Origin: Burkholderia sp.
Lineage (GTDB): Bacteria; Pseudomonadota; Gammaproteobacteria; Burkholderiales; Burkholderiaceae
Direction of reading: 5' to 3'
Length of the DNA stretch: 64,000 bases
NCBI GenBank assembly: GCA_031253835.1
Contig: JAIRVP010000047.1
Span: forward strand, 30,611 to 94,610
Position 1 is the stretch's first letter; each line of letters starts with the position of its first letter. The position numbers were made by a program, and so were the translations under genes. The notes beneath the pieces were generated by a model. The model saw only the letters and a program-made list of their open reading frames with translations. It was not told the origin of the DNA and ran no database searches. Below, piece by piece: positions 52,538 through 62,121 of this stretch.

Positions 52538-54042
52538 GTCTGCCCCCACTGAACGGTGCGGGTCGGGACCGCGCGCAACCCTGACGTGCTGGCTTGCGGT
52601 TCGCTGCCGCTCTCGTGATACTCGGCATCCTCATTGACGGCCCAGACGTCGCGAAGCTTGTGCCCGACGACAATGTTCTCGACGGTCAACATCGCGGTCA
52701 TCATCGCGTGATCCTGATTGTTGTACTTGTGCATTCCGTTACGGCCGACGAGATGCAGGCCCGGATAGTGCTCGTCCAGATCCGCGCGGATCTCATCGAC
52801 AATGTCGCGATATTCGTCGTCGTACACGGGGTACGCCTTCGGCTGACGAACGACGCGCGATCCGCGAATCTGGTCGCGCGTGGCGAGACCGATTTTCTCG
52901 AGTTCGCCGATTGCGAGTTCGGTGATGTCGGCGTCACTGCTTTCCCACATCGAATCGCCGTCGAAGCAAAAATACTCGAGGCCGAGACAGCCACCCGTCG
53001 CAGCGTCGGGCACCATCTCGGGCGACCACGACGCGAAATTCTGGATGCGTCCGACCTTGACGGACGGATCGTGGATGTAGATCCAGTTGTCCGTGAATGT
53101 GGCGGGACGGTCCAGTATCAGCGCGACCGTGATGAAGTCTCGATATTGGAGCTTCGATGCGGCAGCCGCGGATGACGGACGGGGCGAAATCGCGTTGAGC
53201 GTTTCGCGCAGCGGTGCGGTGCATATCACGTCACGCGCGCTGATACGGCTTGTCTGACCGTCCTGGCCGACGGTTTCGACGAGCCAGCGCTGCGCGCGGC
53301 TATCGTATTGCATTGCGCTGGCCGCGTGCCCCATCGTCAGCTGTCCGCCCTGGTCGTGGAATTTCCGGGCGGCGGCTTCCCACAACATGCCGGGGCCGCG
53401 GCGCGGGTAATGGAAGGATTCGATCAGCGTCTTGACGTCGGTCTTGCGCGAGTGGATGCCGAGTGAGCGCTTCACGGCACCGACAATAGCGGTAGACAGG
53501 CTCAGGCCCTTGATGCGCTGCGCGGCCCAGTCAGCCGAAATCTCGTCGCACGACATGCCCCAGACCTTTTCGGTGTACGTCTTGAAGAAGATCGAGAAAA
53601 GTCGTTCTCCGAATTGATTGGCGACCCATTGATGAAAGGACTTCGGGTTCGGGCAAGGCCTGGCGCGGGCCGCGAGGTAAGAAAGCACGCAGCGAATACT
53701 TTCCATGATGCCGAGATTGCGCAAGGCCTCGAACCCGTCGAGCGGGTAGCGGTAGAACTTGTTCCGGTAGAAAATGCGCGAGCTGCGCGGTCGCTCGATG
53801 AAGTCGTCCGGGAGCAGTTCGTGCCACAGTGCGACTACGTCCGGGGACTTGGAGAAGAAGCGATGTCCTCCGATGTCGAAGCAGTGGCCGTCGAACCGTT
53901 CGGTGCGACTGATGCCGCCGACATAGTGTGGATCTTTCTCGACGAGCGCGACCGACAGGTCGGTCTGCTTGGTCAGCAGATAGGCGGCGGTGAGGCCGCC
54001 AGGCCCCGCGCCGATGATGAGTACGTCAACCGATTGATCCAT
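52534..54042 (-). CDS. UDP-galactopyranose-mutase-like FAD oxidoreductase
   Basis: A 502-residue flavoprotein. The dinucleotide fold DVLIIGAGPGGLTAAYLLTK leads to GGISRTERFDGHCFDIGGHRFF, a hallmark of the UGM/protoporphyrinogen-oxidase-like branch. Further marks are VWGMSCDEISADWAAQRIKG and, near the C-terminus, LHLVGRNGMHKYNNQDHAMM. In UGM the flavin is a covalent catalyst on UDP-sugars. Neighbours (GtrA and a polytopic membrane protein) suggest action on a sugar nucleotide or polyprenyl-linked sugar. ATG 54042 is the family-like start; upstream frame is spacer. Confidence 0.88.
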   Translation of the reverse strand: MDQSVDVLIIGAGPGGLTAAYLLTKQTDLSVALVEKDPHYVGGISRTERFDGHCFDIGGHRFFSKSPDVVALWHELLPDDFIERPRSSRIFYRNKFYRYPLDGFEALRNLGIMESIRCVLSYLAARARPCPNPKSFHQWVANQFGERLFSIFFKTYTEKVWGMSCDEISADWAAQRIKGLSLSTAIVGAVKRSLGIHSRKTDVKTLIESFHYPRRGPGMLWEAAARKFHDQGGQLTMGHAASAMQYDSRAQRWLVETVGQDGQTSRISARDVICTAPLRETLNAISPRPSSAAAASKLQYRDFITVALILDRPATFTDNWIYIHDPSVKVGRIQNFASWSPEMVPDAATGGCLGLEYFCFDGDSMWESSDADITELAIGELEKIGLATRDQIRGSRVVRQPKAYPVYDDEYRDIVDEIRADLDEHYPGLHLVGRNGMHKYNNQDHAMMTAMLTVENIVVGHKLRDVWAVNEDAEYHESGSEPQASTSGLRAVPTRTVQWGQT

Positions 54043-54145
54043 GTTGTCACCCCGGGTCTCAAGTCGCTGGTCCATTGACTGTCGTATCGGCCGCTCCAGC
54101 GAGGCGGCAAACTGCCACGTCGATTTGATGATCTGGATTTCCCGT

Positions 54146-56170
54146 TCAAACGTCGTGCACTTGCGCGCGGCGAGATGGAGAGGCGTCATCTCGGGCGGCA
54201 GGCGGCCGTCGTGCGGGCACCGCTTTCGTCTCGTTGGCCTGTTGCGTGTGTACGGATGAGGTGTCCCGAACCGCGGCAGTCGTCCTGATGCTGCGGCAGT
54301 CGTACAGCCAGACGGTGCTGTCGGGCTCCGGCGACCACGCGTAGCGGGTCACCAACTCCGGGTAGTGGCGATGCGACACGATGAAATCCAGCACCGGGTC
54401 TGCACAGACATGCCGGATGCCCGCCCGGGTCAGCGGAACGTATTCATACTGGGTCACGAACACGGTCGACCTTTTGTCCGTGTCGTTGCCGCCGCGCGGT
54501 CGTGCGGCATACGGGTCCTGCTTGATCAGTTCGACCCGTCGTACCGCCTCGAACGTCGTCTGGCGGTGGAAGATCAGACCCGCAGCCTGCGCCGACGAGT
54601 AATAGCTCGCCGTCTTCATCAGGAGCCACGGATACAGGACTTCGTCCGCCGGACCGTCCCAGTAGACGATGTCGCCGCGCGCGACCGTCCCTTCGAAGGG
54701 GGCGAAGTCCGCGCGGTCGACGCCGGCTTCGACGATCTTGGCGGGCGCCGAGCGCTGGTCGATATTGACAAGTCCGTACGCGGCGAAGGCGGCCAATATC
54801 ACGGGTAGACCGACGACCGCGATTCGTTTGCGCGACAGGCTGAGCATCGCGAGCAACGCGACCAGGGTGACGACCAGGCGCGTGTGAATCAGGGTTTCAA
54901 GCCACGGGATGTCGAGCGCTATGCTGCCGGTCGGGTACTCGACTCGGGCGAGCTGATACGCGCACTGGAATATGATCCAGACCGTCGCGGCAACGAGTGT
55001 CGTCCCGATCCACGTATGGCGAAGCGCAGGGGAGCGGTCGCCAGGCAGCATCCTCGGCGCGCCGGGCACTGCTCGACGGGCTGCCACGTGGCGTGCCGCA
55101 GCAACGATCAGCGCGATGATCCCGCCGCCGACGTCGAGCAGCAGCCAGCAGATCGCGAGCAGCCAGATCAGCGTCGGTCGCGCGTGACGCTCGCGTCGCA
55201 CGAGCAGGATGGCCGCCGGCCATTGCATCAGCGTCAGCAGCCACAGTACGCGCCAGGGCTGGAGCTGAATCCAGATCGCGTCCTGCCCGGTCAAGTCGGC
55301 GATCGTGGTGAGCGCGACGCCGGCAACGCCGACCAGCGCGAGATGCGACCACAACGTACGTTGATCCTGCGTTTGGGTCGCACACAGGGTCGCAGGAAGT
55401 GCGATCGCCCAGCACACTTTGCTCCATTCAGTGAGCGACCACAACGTCGGGAACAGGAAGGGCACGTTGTATTGCGCGATGGACCGCCATTGCGGATCGA
55501 GCGGATACAGGTGCAGCGCCTTGAACGGCGGCATCTCGACGACGGCGAACGTGACCAGTGCGAGCGGCAATAGCCGCCACCACTTCACGCGTGGCATGAG
55601 GCCGAGTACGACGAAGACAAGCGACGTGCCGCCGATCAGCGGGTGAACGGCAGCTGCGACGATGGTCAGCGCGACGGCAATGCGATATCGGCCGTCGAGC
55701 ATCGAGGCAATCGCCCACAGGCCAAGCGCTTCGGCGGGAAGCCGGGCGGTGAGAAAGGCCTCGTCGTACGAGAAGATCAGACCGGCGCCGTAATCGGCTG
55801 GCATGCAGGCGACGAGGAACAACGAAAGCCAGTGCCACGGTTCGGGCAGCAGTTTCTTCGTCACCCGCCACATGCCGCTCCACCAGAGTGCCTGGGCGGC
55901 GATCAGGCACGCGAGATGGCTCGTTCGGAGTCCGAACATCGAGATCAGCTTCGCGAAGATCCGACCGTAAATCGTCCAGTGATCCTGGGAGCCGTATTCG
56001 AAGAACAGGTCGTGCGAAAAACTCTCGGGATGCGTGTTGTACAGCGCCTGCGCGGTGTACAGGATCGCGTCGTGCCGAATGCCCGTATAGGGATGAGCGA
56101 TCAGGAACAGGACGGCCAGCGAAAGCGCAAGTGCGATGACCGTACAAGGGCGTTTCTCGGTCCGATTCAT
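54146..56170 (-). CDS. polytopic membrane protein, possible GT-C glycosyltransferase-like
   Basis: A 674-residue inner membrane protein with about ten helices in the first ~460 residues and a ~200-residue soluble C-terminal domain (IVYWDGPADEVLYPWLLMKT, FVTQYEYVPLTRAGIRHVC, WLYDCRSIRT). After helix 1 the loop YTGIRHDAILYTAQALYNTH places an acidic residue where GT-C enzymes have theirs; LFFEYGSQDHWTIYGRIF follows. I do not know a named function. It precedes the flavoprotein and GtrA genes by 103 bp, so a glycan or lipid-sugar role is likely. Confidence 0.7.
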   Translation of the reverse strand: MNRTEKRPCTVIALALSLAVLFLIAHPYTGIRHDAILYTAQALYNTHPESFSHDLFFEYGSQDHWTIYGRIFAKLISMFGLRTSHLACLIAAQALWWSGMWRVTKKLLPEPWHWLSLFLVACMPADYGAGLIFSYDEAFLTARLPAEALGLWAIASMLDGRYRIAVALTIVAAAVHPLIGGTSLVFVVLGLMPRVKWWRLLPLALVTFAVVEMPPFKALHLYPLDPQWRSIAQYNVPFLFPTLWSLTEWSKVCWAIALPATLCATQTQDQRTLWSHLALVGVAGVALTTIADLTGQDAIWIQLQPWRVLWLLTLMQWPAAILLVRRERHARPTLIWLLAICWLLLDVGGGIIALIVAAARHVAARRAVPGAPRMLPGDRSPALRHTWIGTTLVAATVWIIFQCAYQLARVEYPTGSIALDIPWLETLIHTRLVVTLVALLAMLSLSRKRIAVVGLPVILAAFAAYGLVNIDQRSAPAKIVEAGVDRADFAPFEGTVARGDIVYWDGPADEVLYPWLLMKTASYYSSAQAAGLIFHRQTTFEAVRRVELIKQDPYAARPRGGNDTDKRSTVFVTQYEYVPLTRAGIRHVCADPVLDFIVSHRHYPELVTRYAWSPEPDSTVWLYDCRSIRTTAAVRDTSSVHTQQANETKAVPARRPPAARDDASPSRRAQVHDV

Positions 56171-56315
56171 GATTGAATGGAAGCTTTTTAGCGACGTATT
56201 GTGTGGGCCCGCAATCCGGACGCGGCGGAACGGACCGCAGGGTTCCGGCTGCGCTGACGGCGGCGCAGTGCATCCTGATGGCCCGAGGGCCAGTGGGTGG
56301 AATGCCGGGGGGCGT

Positions 56316-56552
56316 TTAGGGCGAGCGTTTCGGCTTGCCGTCCATCGTCAGCGGCACGCAGACGCTCAAGCCGGTGAAGCGAGCGGCGGCAGGGTGCGGT
56401 CGTGCGCGCGCGGGCGTCCGATGCTTCCGATCCGGCGATGCCTGTCGGAATGCCAGGTATCCGTCCGGGATCGTTCCCGGTGGGAGCATTGCCGCGGCGT
56501 CGCTCATCCCCGGCGACACCGCGATCGAGATCGAGATACTCGTTTTCATTGT
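56316..56552 (-). CDS. possible small protein
   Basis: A 78-residue frame starting MKTSISISIAVSPGMSDAAA with a GGGGGAAA site 3 bp upstream. Pro/Arg/Ala-rich second half (RTPARARPHPAAARFTGLS). It has no known family and lies between two operons, so coding is uncertain. Confidence 0.3.
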   Translation of the reverse strand, partial: TMKTSISISIAVSPGMSDAAAMLPPGTIPDGYLAFRQASPDRKHRTPARARPHPAAARFTGLSVCVPLTMDGKPKRSP

Positions 56553-57165
56553 TTCCCCCGATGCATCCTGCGCCGAATAAGTAGGTTGACGGGTGCCTTG
56601 GGCGCGGACTTTGTCGAAATATTTCGTTAAGCGCCGGGACAGCCGATCCAGCGCCTTTGGCGTGAATGCACGGAGCGTGCCATGGCCGTCAGGGGGGGGC
56701 GTTTCGACTGACGAAGCAGCATCGATCCAGGCCGCGAGACCTGTTGCCGCGCGGCATGTGTCGGCCTTGAAACGGTCGCGGACCGCCGGCTCGGCCCGGT
56801 AGTCCATCGCGGCGTTGCTGAAGGCTGGCCGGCCGGCACTCAACAACTGGTTTCAGTTCTGAAACAGTGGCAGGCGAATGTGATGGCGGAACCGTCTCGG
56901 CGTGAGGGATGCATCGGTATCGCATAGGCCGCCAAGCGGCGCCGGTGGTGCGTTTGGCGAGAATCAGCGGTCTTGTCGCGGAACGTGCGTGTGGGGCGCG
57001 ACCGGGCAACCGGAAAGTGTTTTGCGTTGCAGATCTGAAACGTTGCAGCAGGTCGGCCGGTGGGGTGCGTGGCTAGAGTCGCCCGCCGCCATTGTCCGTT
57101 CGACAGCAGCGCCGGAATCATCGACAATCCGCGTCATTCAAAAAAAATCTGAGAGAGGGGGGAGT
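56553..57165. promoter_or_regulatory. long spacer with TTTCAG dyad
   Basis: About 610 bp with no firm gene. TTTCAG-TT-CTGAAA at 56851-56864 is a perfect dyad, extended by flanking ACTGG/CAGT. A second CTGAAACG occurs near 57036, flanked by two GTTGCAG copies (about 57030 and 57045). They are candidate activator or repressor sites for the exported-protein gene at 57166. A long open minus frame reaching 56846 looks like a GC artefact. Confidence 0.45.
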
Positions 57166-57843
57166 ATGCGCAGGACCGGTAAGACGCTCGCGGTGATCTT
57201 GAGCTTTGCAGTCGTCGGCATCGCTCACGTTGAGGCAGCCCCCGGCGAATCCGCATTCCCGCGCTTCGCACAGACGGAAGGCAGGCTCGACAGCGACGGG
57301 CTCCCGCTGTCCGGCGTGAAACTCTGCGTGCTTCCCGACCGTGCACCGTGCTTCGAGATGCCGCCGGTGCCGCTTCCCCATTCTTCGAAGGAGCTGTACC
57401 AGTTCGGCCTGGATCCACGGTCCGAGCGGTTGCCGATTGCATCGGGCGGCTCGTGGGTGTTCTTCTCGGGGATGTTCTCGGGCGGCGGCAGCGGGATGCT
57501 GGAGCGCGTGGCGATCTTGCGTATCGGCGCGAACGGCAAGATCGAGAACCTGATGCCGCAAGTCACGCAAACGGAGTCGGCCGACCGCGCGATGTGGAGG
57601 CTGCCGGACATTTCGCCGTATCCGCTGTTCGTTCGCGCGGACTTTGTCTGGGGCGACAACGAGGATCATTTCGGCATGCACTTCTTCGACGTCGACGCGT
57701 GGGCGTTCGATCCCGCGACCAGTCAGTACAAGAAGCGCTTCTCCTACCGCACGACCAGGCGTTACAGCCGGGGTGACGGCTCGGACCGCGTGCTCGCCGC
57801 CGAGCGCGCAGAAATCCTGCGCCGCCTCGCCGCGAGCAAGTAA
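57166..57843 (+). CDS. exported protein of unknown function
   Basis: A 225-residue protein with a signal peptide (LAVILSFAVVGIAHVEA). The mature part opens APGESAFPRFAQTEGRLDSD and has VKLCVLPDRAPCFEM (two Cys, probable disulfide), ERVAILRIGANGKIENLMPQ, and WGDNEDHFGMHFFDVDAWAFD. Predicted periplasmic beta-rich protein. ATG 57166 follows GGGGGGAG. Convergent with the LysR gene; no family recognised. Confidence 0.7.
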   Translation: MRRTGKTLAVILSFAVVGIAHVEAAPGESAFPRFAQTEGRLDSDGLPLSGVKLCVLPDRAPCFEMPPVPLPHSSKELYQFGLDPRSERLPIASGGSWVFFSGMFSGGGSGMLERVAILRIGANGKIENLMPQVTQTESADRAMWRLPDISPYPLFVRADFVWGDNEDHFGMHFFDVDAWAFDPATSQYKKRFSYRTTRRYSRGDGSDRVLAAERAEILRRLAASK

Positions 57844-57847
57844 CGCG

Positions 57848-58819
57848 TTATCGCTGCATGTCCCCGTACGTCTCCTTGCACACCGCGCGCAGCGCCTCGA
57901 CGAGCAGGTCGCGCGCGGGCGAACGCGAATCGGCGGCGCGCGTAAACAGCGCAATCGGCGGAAGCGTCCACACGAGCGAGTAAGGCACGATCGCCACGCC
58001 GGCGATCCGCACCAGTTCTTCCGCGATATCGGCCGGCACGATCGACACGGCCTCGTCGCTCGACGCGATCATTTCGCCGATCAGCTTCGACGAGTAGCTT
58101 TCGACGATCGGCACGGGCGGCGCGATGCCGGCCGACAGGAACAGGTCGGTCACCTGTTCGCGCATCGGCGTATGCGGCGCGCCGAGGATCCAGTCGAGCG
58201 CGTGCAGCTTGTGCCAGTCCAGCGGCGTGCGCGCGAGCTTGGCCGCCAGGCGCCGGCTCGCGATCATGCGCGGCTGCTGCTGGTACAGCACTTCGAACGA
58301 AACCTGCCCCAGATCGATTGCCGACGACGCGCGCCCGATCACGATGTCGACGCTGTGATCGCGGAGCTGCAGCAGCAGCTGATCGCTGGTGCCTTCGTGA
58401 ATCGTCACGGTCAGCCGCCGCTCCATCCGCGCCTGCTGCCGCTTCAGCGCGGCCGACAGCATCTGCCCGGAGATGAACGGAATCACGCCGATGTGCAGAT
58501 GGGCCGCATGGCCGGCGGCGACGGCCTCCATCTCGCGGGCGAGGTGATCGAGATCCTTGACCATCGCCTTCGCGCGCTCGAGCACGACCGCGCCGAGTGC
58601 GGTGGGCCGCATGCCGCGCGACGAGCGCTCGAACAGCGGCGTGCCGAACATGCTCTCCAGCTCGGACAGCGCGTTCGTCACGGCCGGCTGGCTGCTGGCC
58701 ATGTGCTCGGCGACCCGCGTGAGCGACCCGTGCTGCTGGATCTGCAGCAACAGCACCAGATGCCGAATCTTCAGACGAGCGCCGAGCCGCCTGACCACGT
58801 CGTTTGCGTCAAAATTCAT
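57848..58819 (-). CDS. LysR family transcriptional regulator
   Basis: A 323-residue regulator. HTH: LLLQIQQHGSLTRVAEHMAS and SQPAVTNALSELESMFGTPLFE. The effector domain includes LHIGVIPFISGQMLSAALKR and EAVSIVPADIAEELVRI. It resembles the GbpR/CbbR-like group. It diverges from maeB by 135 bp and may control it in response to an organic acid; by inference. Confidence 0.92.
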   Translation of the reverse strand: MNFDANDVVRRLGARLKIRHLVLLLQIQQHGSLTRVAEHMASSQPAVTNALSELESMFGTPLFERSSRGMRPTALGAVVLERAKAMVKDLDHLAREMEAVAAGHAAHLHIGVIPFISGQMLSAALKRQQARMERRLTVTIHEGTSDQLLLQLRDHSVDIVIGRASSAIDLGQVSFEVLYQQQPRMIASRRLAAKLARTPLDWHKLHALDWILGAPHTPMREQVTDLFLSAGIAPPVPIVESYSSKLIGEMIASSDEAVSIVPADIAEELVRIAGVAIVPYSLVWTLPPIALFTRAADSRSPARDLLVEALRAVCKETYGDMQR

Positions 58820-58954
58820 TGACTGGTCATGTATTCATCATGAAAAAGTGATGGACCGATATTAAAACAGAATCATCACGTTATGGCGGATCCCTAGAAT
58901 CACCTTCATGGATCGCGCCGGGACTGGCCTGGCGCCCACGCCGGGACCCAAAAC

Positions 58955-61255
58955 ATGAAACAGACAGAGACACAGCAGCAGGCCGCGTTCGACTATCACG
59001 AGTTTCCGACCCCCGGGAAAATCTCGGTCGTGGCGAGCAAGCCGCTGGTGACCCAGCGCGATCTGGCGCTGGCCTATACGCCCGGCGTGGCGAGCGTGTG
59101 CGAGTCGATCGCCGCCGATCCGCTGCAGGCGCACCGCTTCACGAGCCGCGGCAACCTGGTCGGCGTGATCACGAACGGCACCGCGGTGCTCGGCCTCGGC
59201 AACATCGGCCCGCTCGCGTCGAAGCCGGTCATGGAAGGCAAGGCCGTGCTGTTCAAGAAGTTCGCCGGGATCGACGTGTTCGACATCGAGATCAACGAGA
59301 CCGACCCGGACAAGCTGGTCGACATCATCGCCGGCCTCGAACCCACGTTCGGCGGCATCAACCTCGAAGACATCAAGGCGCCGGAATGCTTCACGGTCGA
59401 GCAGAAGCTGCGCGATCGCATGAAGATTCCCGTCTTCCACGACGATCAGCACGGCACGGCCATTACCGTTTCCGCGGCGTTCATCAACGGGCTGAAGGTC
59501 GTCGGGAAGTCCATCAAGGAGGTGAAGGTCGTGACGTCGGGCGCCGGTGCGGCCGCGCTGGCGTGCCTGGACCTGCTGGTCGACCTCGGGCTGCCGGTGG
59601 AAAACGTCTGGGTGACCGACATCGAAGGCGTCGTCTATCGCGGCCGTACCACGCTGATGGACCCGGCCAAGTCGCGCTTCGCGCAGGAAACCGATGCGCG
59701 CAAGCTCGCCGAAGTGATCGGCGGCGCGGATGTGTTCCTGGGGCTGTCGGTCGGCGGCATTCTTACGGCCGAGATGCTGAAGGCGATGGCGGCGCGTCCG
59801 CTGATTCTCGCGCTGGCCAACCCGACGCCGGAAATCTTCCCGGAACTGGCGCACGAGACGCGCGACGATGTCGTCATCGCGACGGGCCGCTCGGACTACC
59901 CGAACCAGGTCAACAACGTCCTGTGCTTCCCGTACATTTTCCGCGGCGCGCTGGATGTGGGCGCGACGACGATCACGCGCGAGATGGAAATCGCCGCGGT
60001 GCACGCGATCGCCGGGCTGGCCGAGGAAGAGCAGAACGAAGTCGTCGCGGCGGCCTATGGGGCGTACGACGTGTCGTTCGGTGCGCAGTACCTGATTCCG
60101 AAGCCGTTCGACCCGCGCCTGATCGTGCGGATCGCGCCGGCCGTGGCCAAGGCGGCGATGGAAGGCGGCGTGGCGACGCGTCCGCTCGCGAATCTCGACG
60201 CGTATGTCGAGCAGCTGCAGCAGTTCGTCTATCACTCGGGCGCGTTCATGAAGCCGCTGTTCGCGACCGCGCGCCAGCTGGTGCGTGACGGCGGCAAGGC
60301 GCGGATCGTGTTCACCGAAGGCGAAGACGAGCGCGTGCTGCGTGCGGTGCAGGTGATCGTCGACGAGAAGCTCGCGCGTCCGATTCTGGTCGGGCGTCCG
60401 GAGGTGCTGCTGGCGCGGATCGAGCGATTCGGCCTGCGCCTGCGACTCGGTCAGGATGTCGAAGTGACCAATCCGGAATACGACGAGCGCTTCCCGCAGT
60501 ACTGGACGAAGTATTGGGAACTGCGGTGCCGCGACGGCATTTCGAAGGAAATGGCGCGCGTGGAAATGCGCCGCCGCCTGACGCTGATCGGCGCGATGAT
60601 GGTGCAGCTCGGCGATGCGGACGGGATGATTTGCGGGACGGTGGGCGAGTATCACAATCACCTGCGGTTCGTGGACGAAGTGATCGGCAAGAAGCCCGGT
60701 GCGTCGACCTACGCGGCGATGAACATCCTGCTGCTCGATCAGCGGACGGTTGCGCTGGTGGATACGCACGTCAACGACAACCCCGATGCGGAGCAGATCG
60801 CGGAATTCACGATCGCGGCGGCGCGGCAGATGGAATGGCTGAATCTGTCGCCGAAGGTGGCGCTGCTGTCGCGGTCGAATTTCGGGTCAGGGAGTGCGGC
60901 ATCGGGCGTGAAGATGCGCCGGGCGCTGGAGATCGTGCGGGAGCAGGCGCCGGATATCGAGGCGGACGGCGAGATGCATGGCGACTGCGCGCTGGATGAA
61001 GGGCTGCGCGCGAAGCTGCTGCCGATGTCGCCGTTGAAGGGGGCGGCGAATTTGCTGGTTTGTCCGAATGTGGATGCGGGGAATATTGCGTACAACCTGC
61101 TTAAGACCGAGGCGGGGAGCAATGTGGCGGTGGGGCCTTTCCTGTTGGGCGTCAACGCTCCCGTGAACATTCTCACTTCTAGCGCTACCGTGCGGCGGAT
61201 CGTGAATATGGCCGCGTTGACGGTGATTGAGGCGAATCGGGGTGTGGTGGGCTGA
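58955..61255 (+). CDS. maeB: NADP-dependent malic enzyme (MaeB type)
   Basis: A 766-residue two-domain enzyme. The malic enzyme part decarboxylates malate to pyruvate with NADP: LALAYTPGVASVCESIAADP, GVITNGTAVLGLGNIGPLAS, PVFHDDQHGTAITVSAAFING, and the Rossmann loop VVTSGAGAAALACL. The C-terminal third is phosphotransacetylase-like (RIVFTEGEDERVLRAVQVIV, GMICGTVGEYHNHL), regulatory in MaeB. ATG 58955 is 135 bp from the LysR gene. It supplies NADPH and pyruvate for growth on organic acids. Confidence 0.95.
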   Translation: MKQTETQQQAAFDYHEFPTPGKISVVASKPLVTQRDLALAYTPGVASVCESIAADPLQAHRFTSRGNLVGVITNGTAVLGLGNIGPLASKPVMEGKAVLFKKFAGIDVFDIEINETDPDKLVDIIAGLEPTFGGINLEDIKAPECFTVEQKLRDRMKIPVFHDDQHGTAITVSAAFINGLKVVGKSIKEVKVVTSGAGAAALACLDLLVDLGLPVENVWVTDIEGVVYRGRTTLMDPAKSRFAQETDARKLAEVIGGADVFLGLSVGGILTAEMLKAMAARPLILALANPTPEIFPELAHETRDDVVIATGRSDYPNQVNNVLCFPYIFRGALDVGATTITREMEIAAVHAIAGLAEEEQNEVVAAAYGAYDVSFGAQYLIPKPFDPRLIVRIAPAVAKAAMEGGVATRPLANLDAYVEQLQQFVYHSGAFMKPLFATARQLVRDGGKARIVFTEGEDERVLRAVQVIVDEKLARPILVGRPEVLLARIERFGLRLRLGQDVEVTNPEYDERFPQYWTKYWELRCRDGISKEMARVEMRRRLTLIGAMMVQLGDADGMICGTVGEYHNHLRFVDEVIGKKPGASTYAAMNILLLDQRTVALVDTHVNDNPDAEQIAEFTIAAARQMEWLNLSPKVALLSRSNFGSGSAASGVKMRRALEIVREQAPDIEADGEMHGDCALDEGLRAKLLPMSPLKGAANLLVCPNVDAGNIAYNLLKTEAGSNVAVGPFLLGVNAPVNILTSSATVRRIVNMAALTVIEANRGVVG

Positions 61256-61303
61256 TTGATTGGTGGGGGAGGGGCGGTTACGGCCGCCCCGTGTTTGTCG
61301 GCA

Positions 61304-61600
61304 TCAGGCCACGATCTGTTGTTCAGCGAGCGGGAAACTTGCCAGTTGAACGGCTGCAGTACTCCCAGACCTGACGGACGCGCTACGCGTGCAATTCGGC
61401 TTTTGCGGACATTCGGAGGTACTCGTTTCTGAGACGATAACGTCCGTTGCGCCGGTCGATGCGATGATTTGCTGCTTCGTGAAGTCGAACGAAACCGGCG
61501 TGTTCGGTGCGCCGTACAACGTCTCCGGGCGGCACGTTGCAGGAAGTGAAGGGATTGAGGTTGCGCCGTGAAGCTGAGAACCGTGTGTGCACGGGCCAGA
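61304..61600 (-). pseudogene. possible gene remnant
   Basis: The minus-strand frame here has protein-like composition (TPVSFDFTKQQIIASTG, then DVIVSETSTSECPQKPNC and AVQLASFPLAEQQIVA) but no start codon with a ribosome site, and upstream it runs into a terminator hairpin. It may be the end of an inactivated exported-protein gene. The rest of 61256-61660 shows nothing else. Confidence 0.3.
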
Positions 61601-61660
61601 CGACGGTAGATCAAGAATCCGCACTACGTGGCGTTGTTCTCGTTGATTAGAAGCAAATAC

Positions 61661-61699
61661 AAAGCCCCCGGCCTGTGAAGGTTCGGGGGCTTTTCTTTT
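61661..61699 (+). terminator. intrinsic terminator (bidirectional)
   Basis: AAAGCCCCCG pairs with CGGGGGCTTT around a 13-base centre that itself pairs partly; TTTTCTTTT follows on the plus strand and an A/T flank on the other. It separates the maeB side from the low-GC pair. Confidence 0.8.
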
Positions 61700-61716
61700 G
61701 CGCGCAAGCAGCATGA

Positions 61717-62121
61717 TTAAAAAAAAGGTAGTCTTGCCCTAATCCAATCCCATGTAGTTGGGGGAATCTTAAGCAACTGCATTACATCACTGCTTGAGCT
61801 ATCGTAATATACGATTCCGCCAACACCATCTACCAATTCTTGCTCAGTAGCCGAATTTACGTAGTATGAAAAATAGCGTTGAGCGAGCAATTTTCCAGTC
61901 GCGTCAAAAAGCTGAAATCTCACCTCATGCCCATTCCGAATATCTGCGCCACACAGCTTTGCATAATATTCAACGCCCTCAAATTCTTTTTTTCCGCCAT
62001 TCAATTCCTTCTCAAAGAAATCACATCGACCATAATTCGGTCGAGCCAAATGGACAGAGAAGCCAATCAACAAAAACGCAAAAACGGCTAACCCAATGAG
62101 TCTGACGGCGCTAATCTGCAT
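61717..62121 (-). CDS. small membrane-anchored protein, possible immunity partner
   Basis: A 134-residue protein with an N-terminal membrane segment (LIGLAVFAFLLIGFSVHLA) and an exported domain with two Cys (YGRCDFFEKELN, AKLCGADIRNG), LFDATGKLLAQRYFSYY and a C-terminal TTWDWIRARLPFF. Its start lies 34 bp inside the end of the DUF6402 gene, so expression is coupled. Base composition is far lower in GC than the replicon. The position and layout fit an immunity protein held in the periplasm, which is inference only. Confidence 0.6.
   Translation of the reverse strand: MQISAVRLIGLAVFAFLLIGFSVHLARPNYGRCDFFEKELNGGKKEFEGVEYYAKLCGADIRNGHEVRFQLFDATGKLLAQRYFSYYVNSATEQELVDGVGGIVYYDSSSSDVMQLLKIPPTTWDWIRARLPFF

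Noticed and set aside
56316..56846. 176-codon minus-strand frame after the membrane-protein operon
   Set aside because: Only the last 78 codons have a plausible start; the rest looks like a GC artefact and was not annotated.
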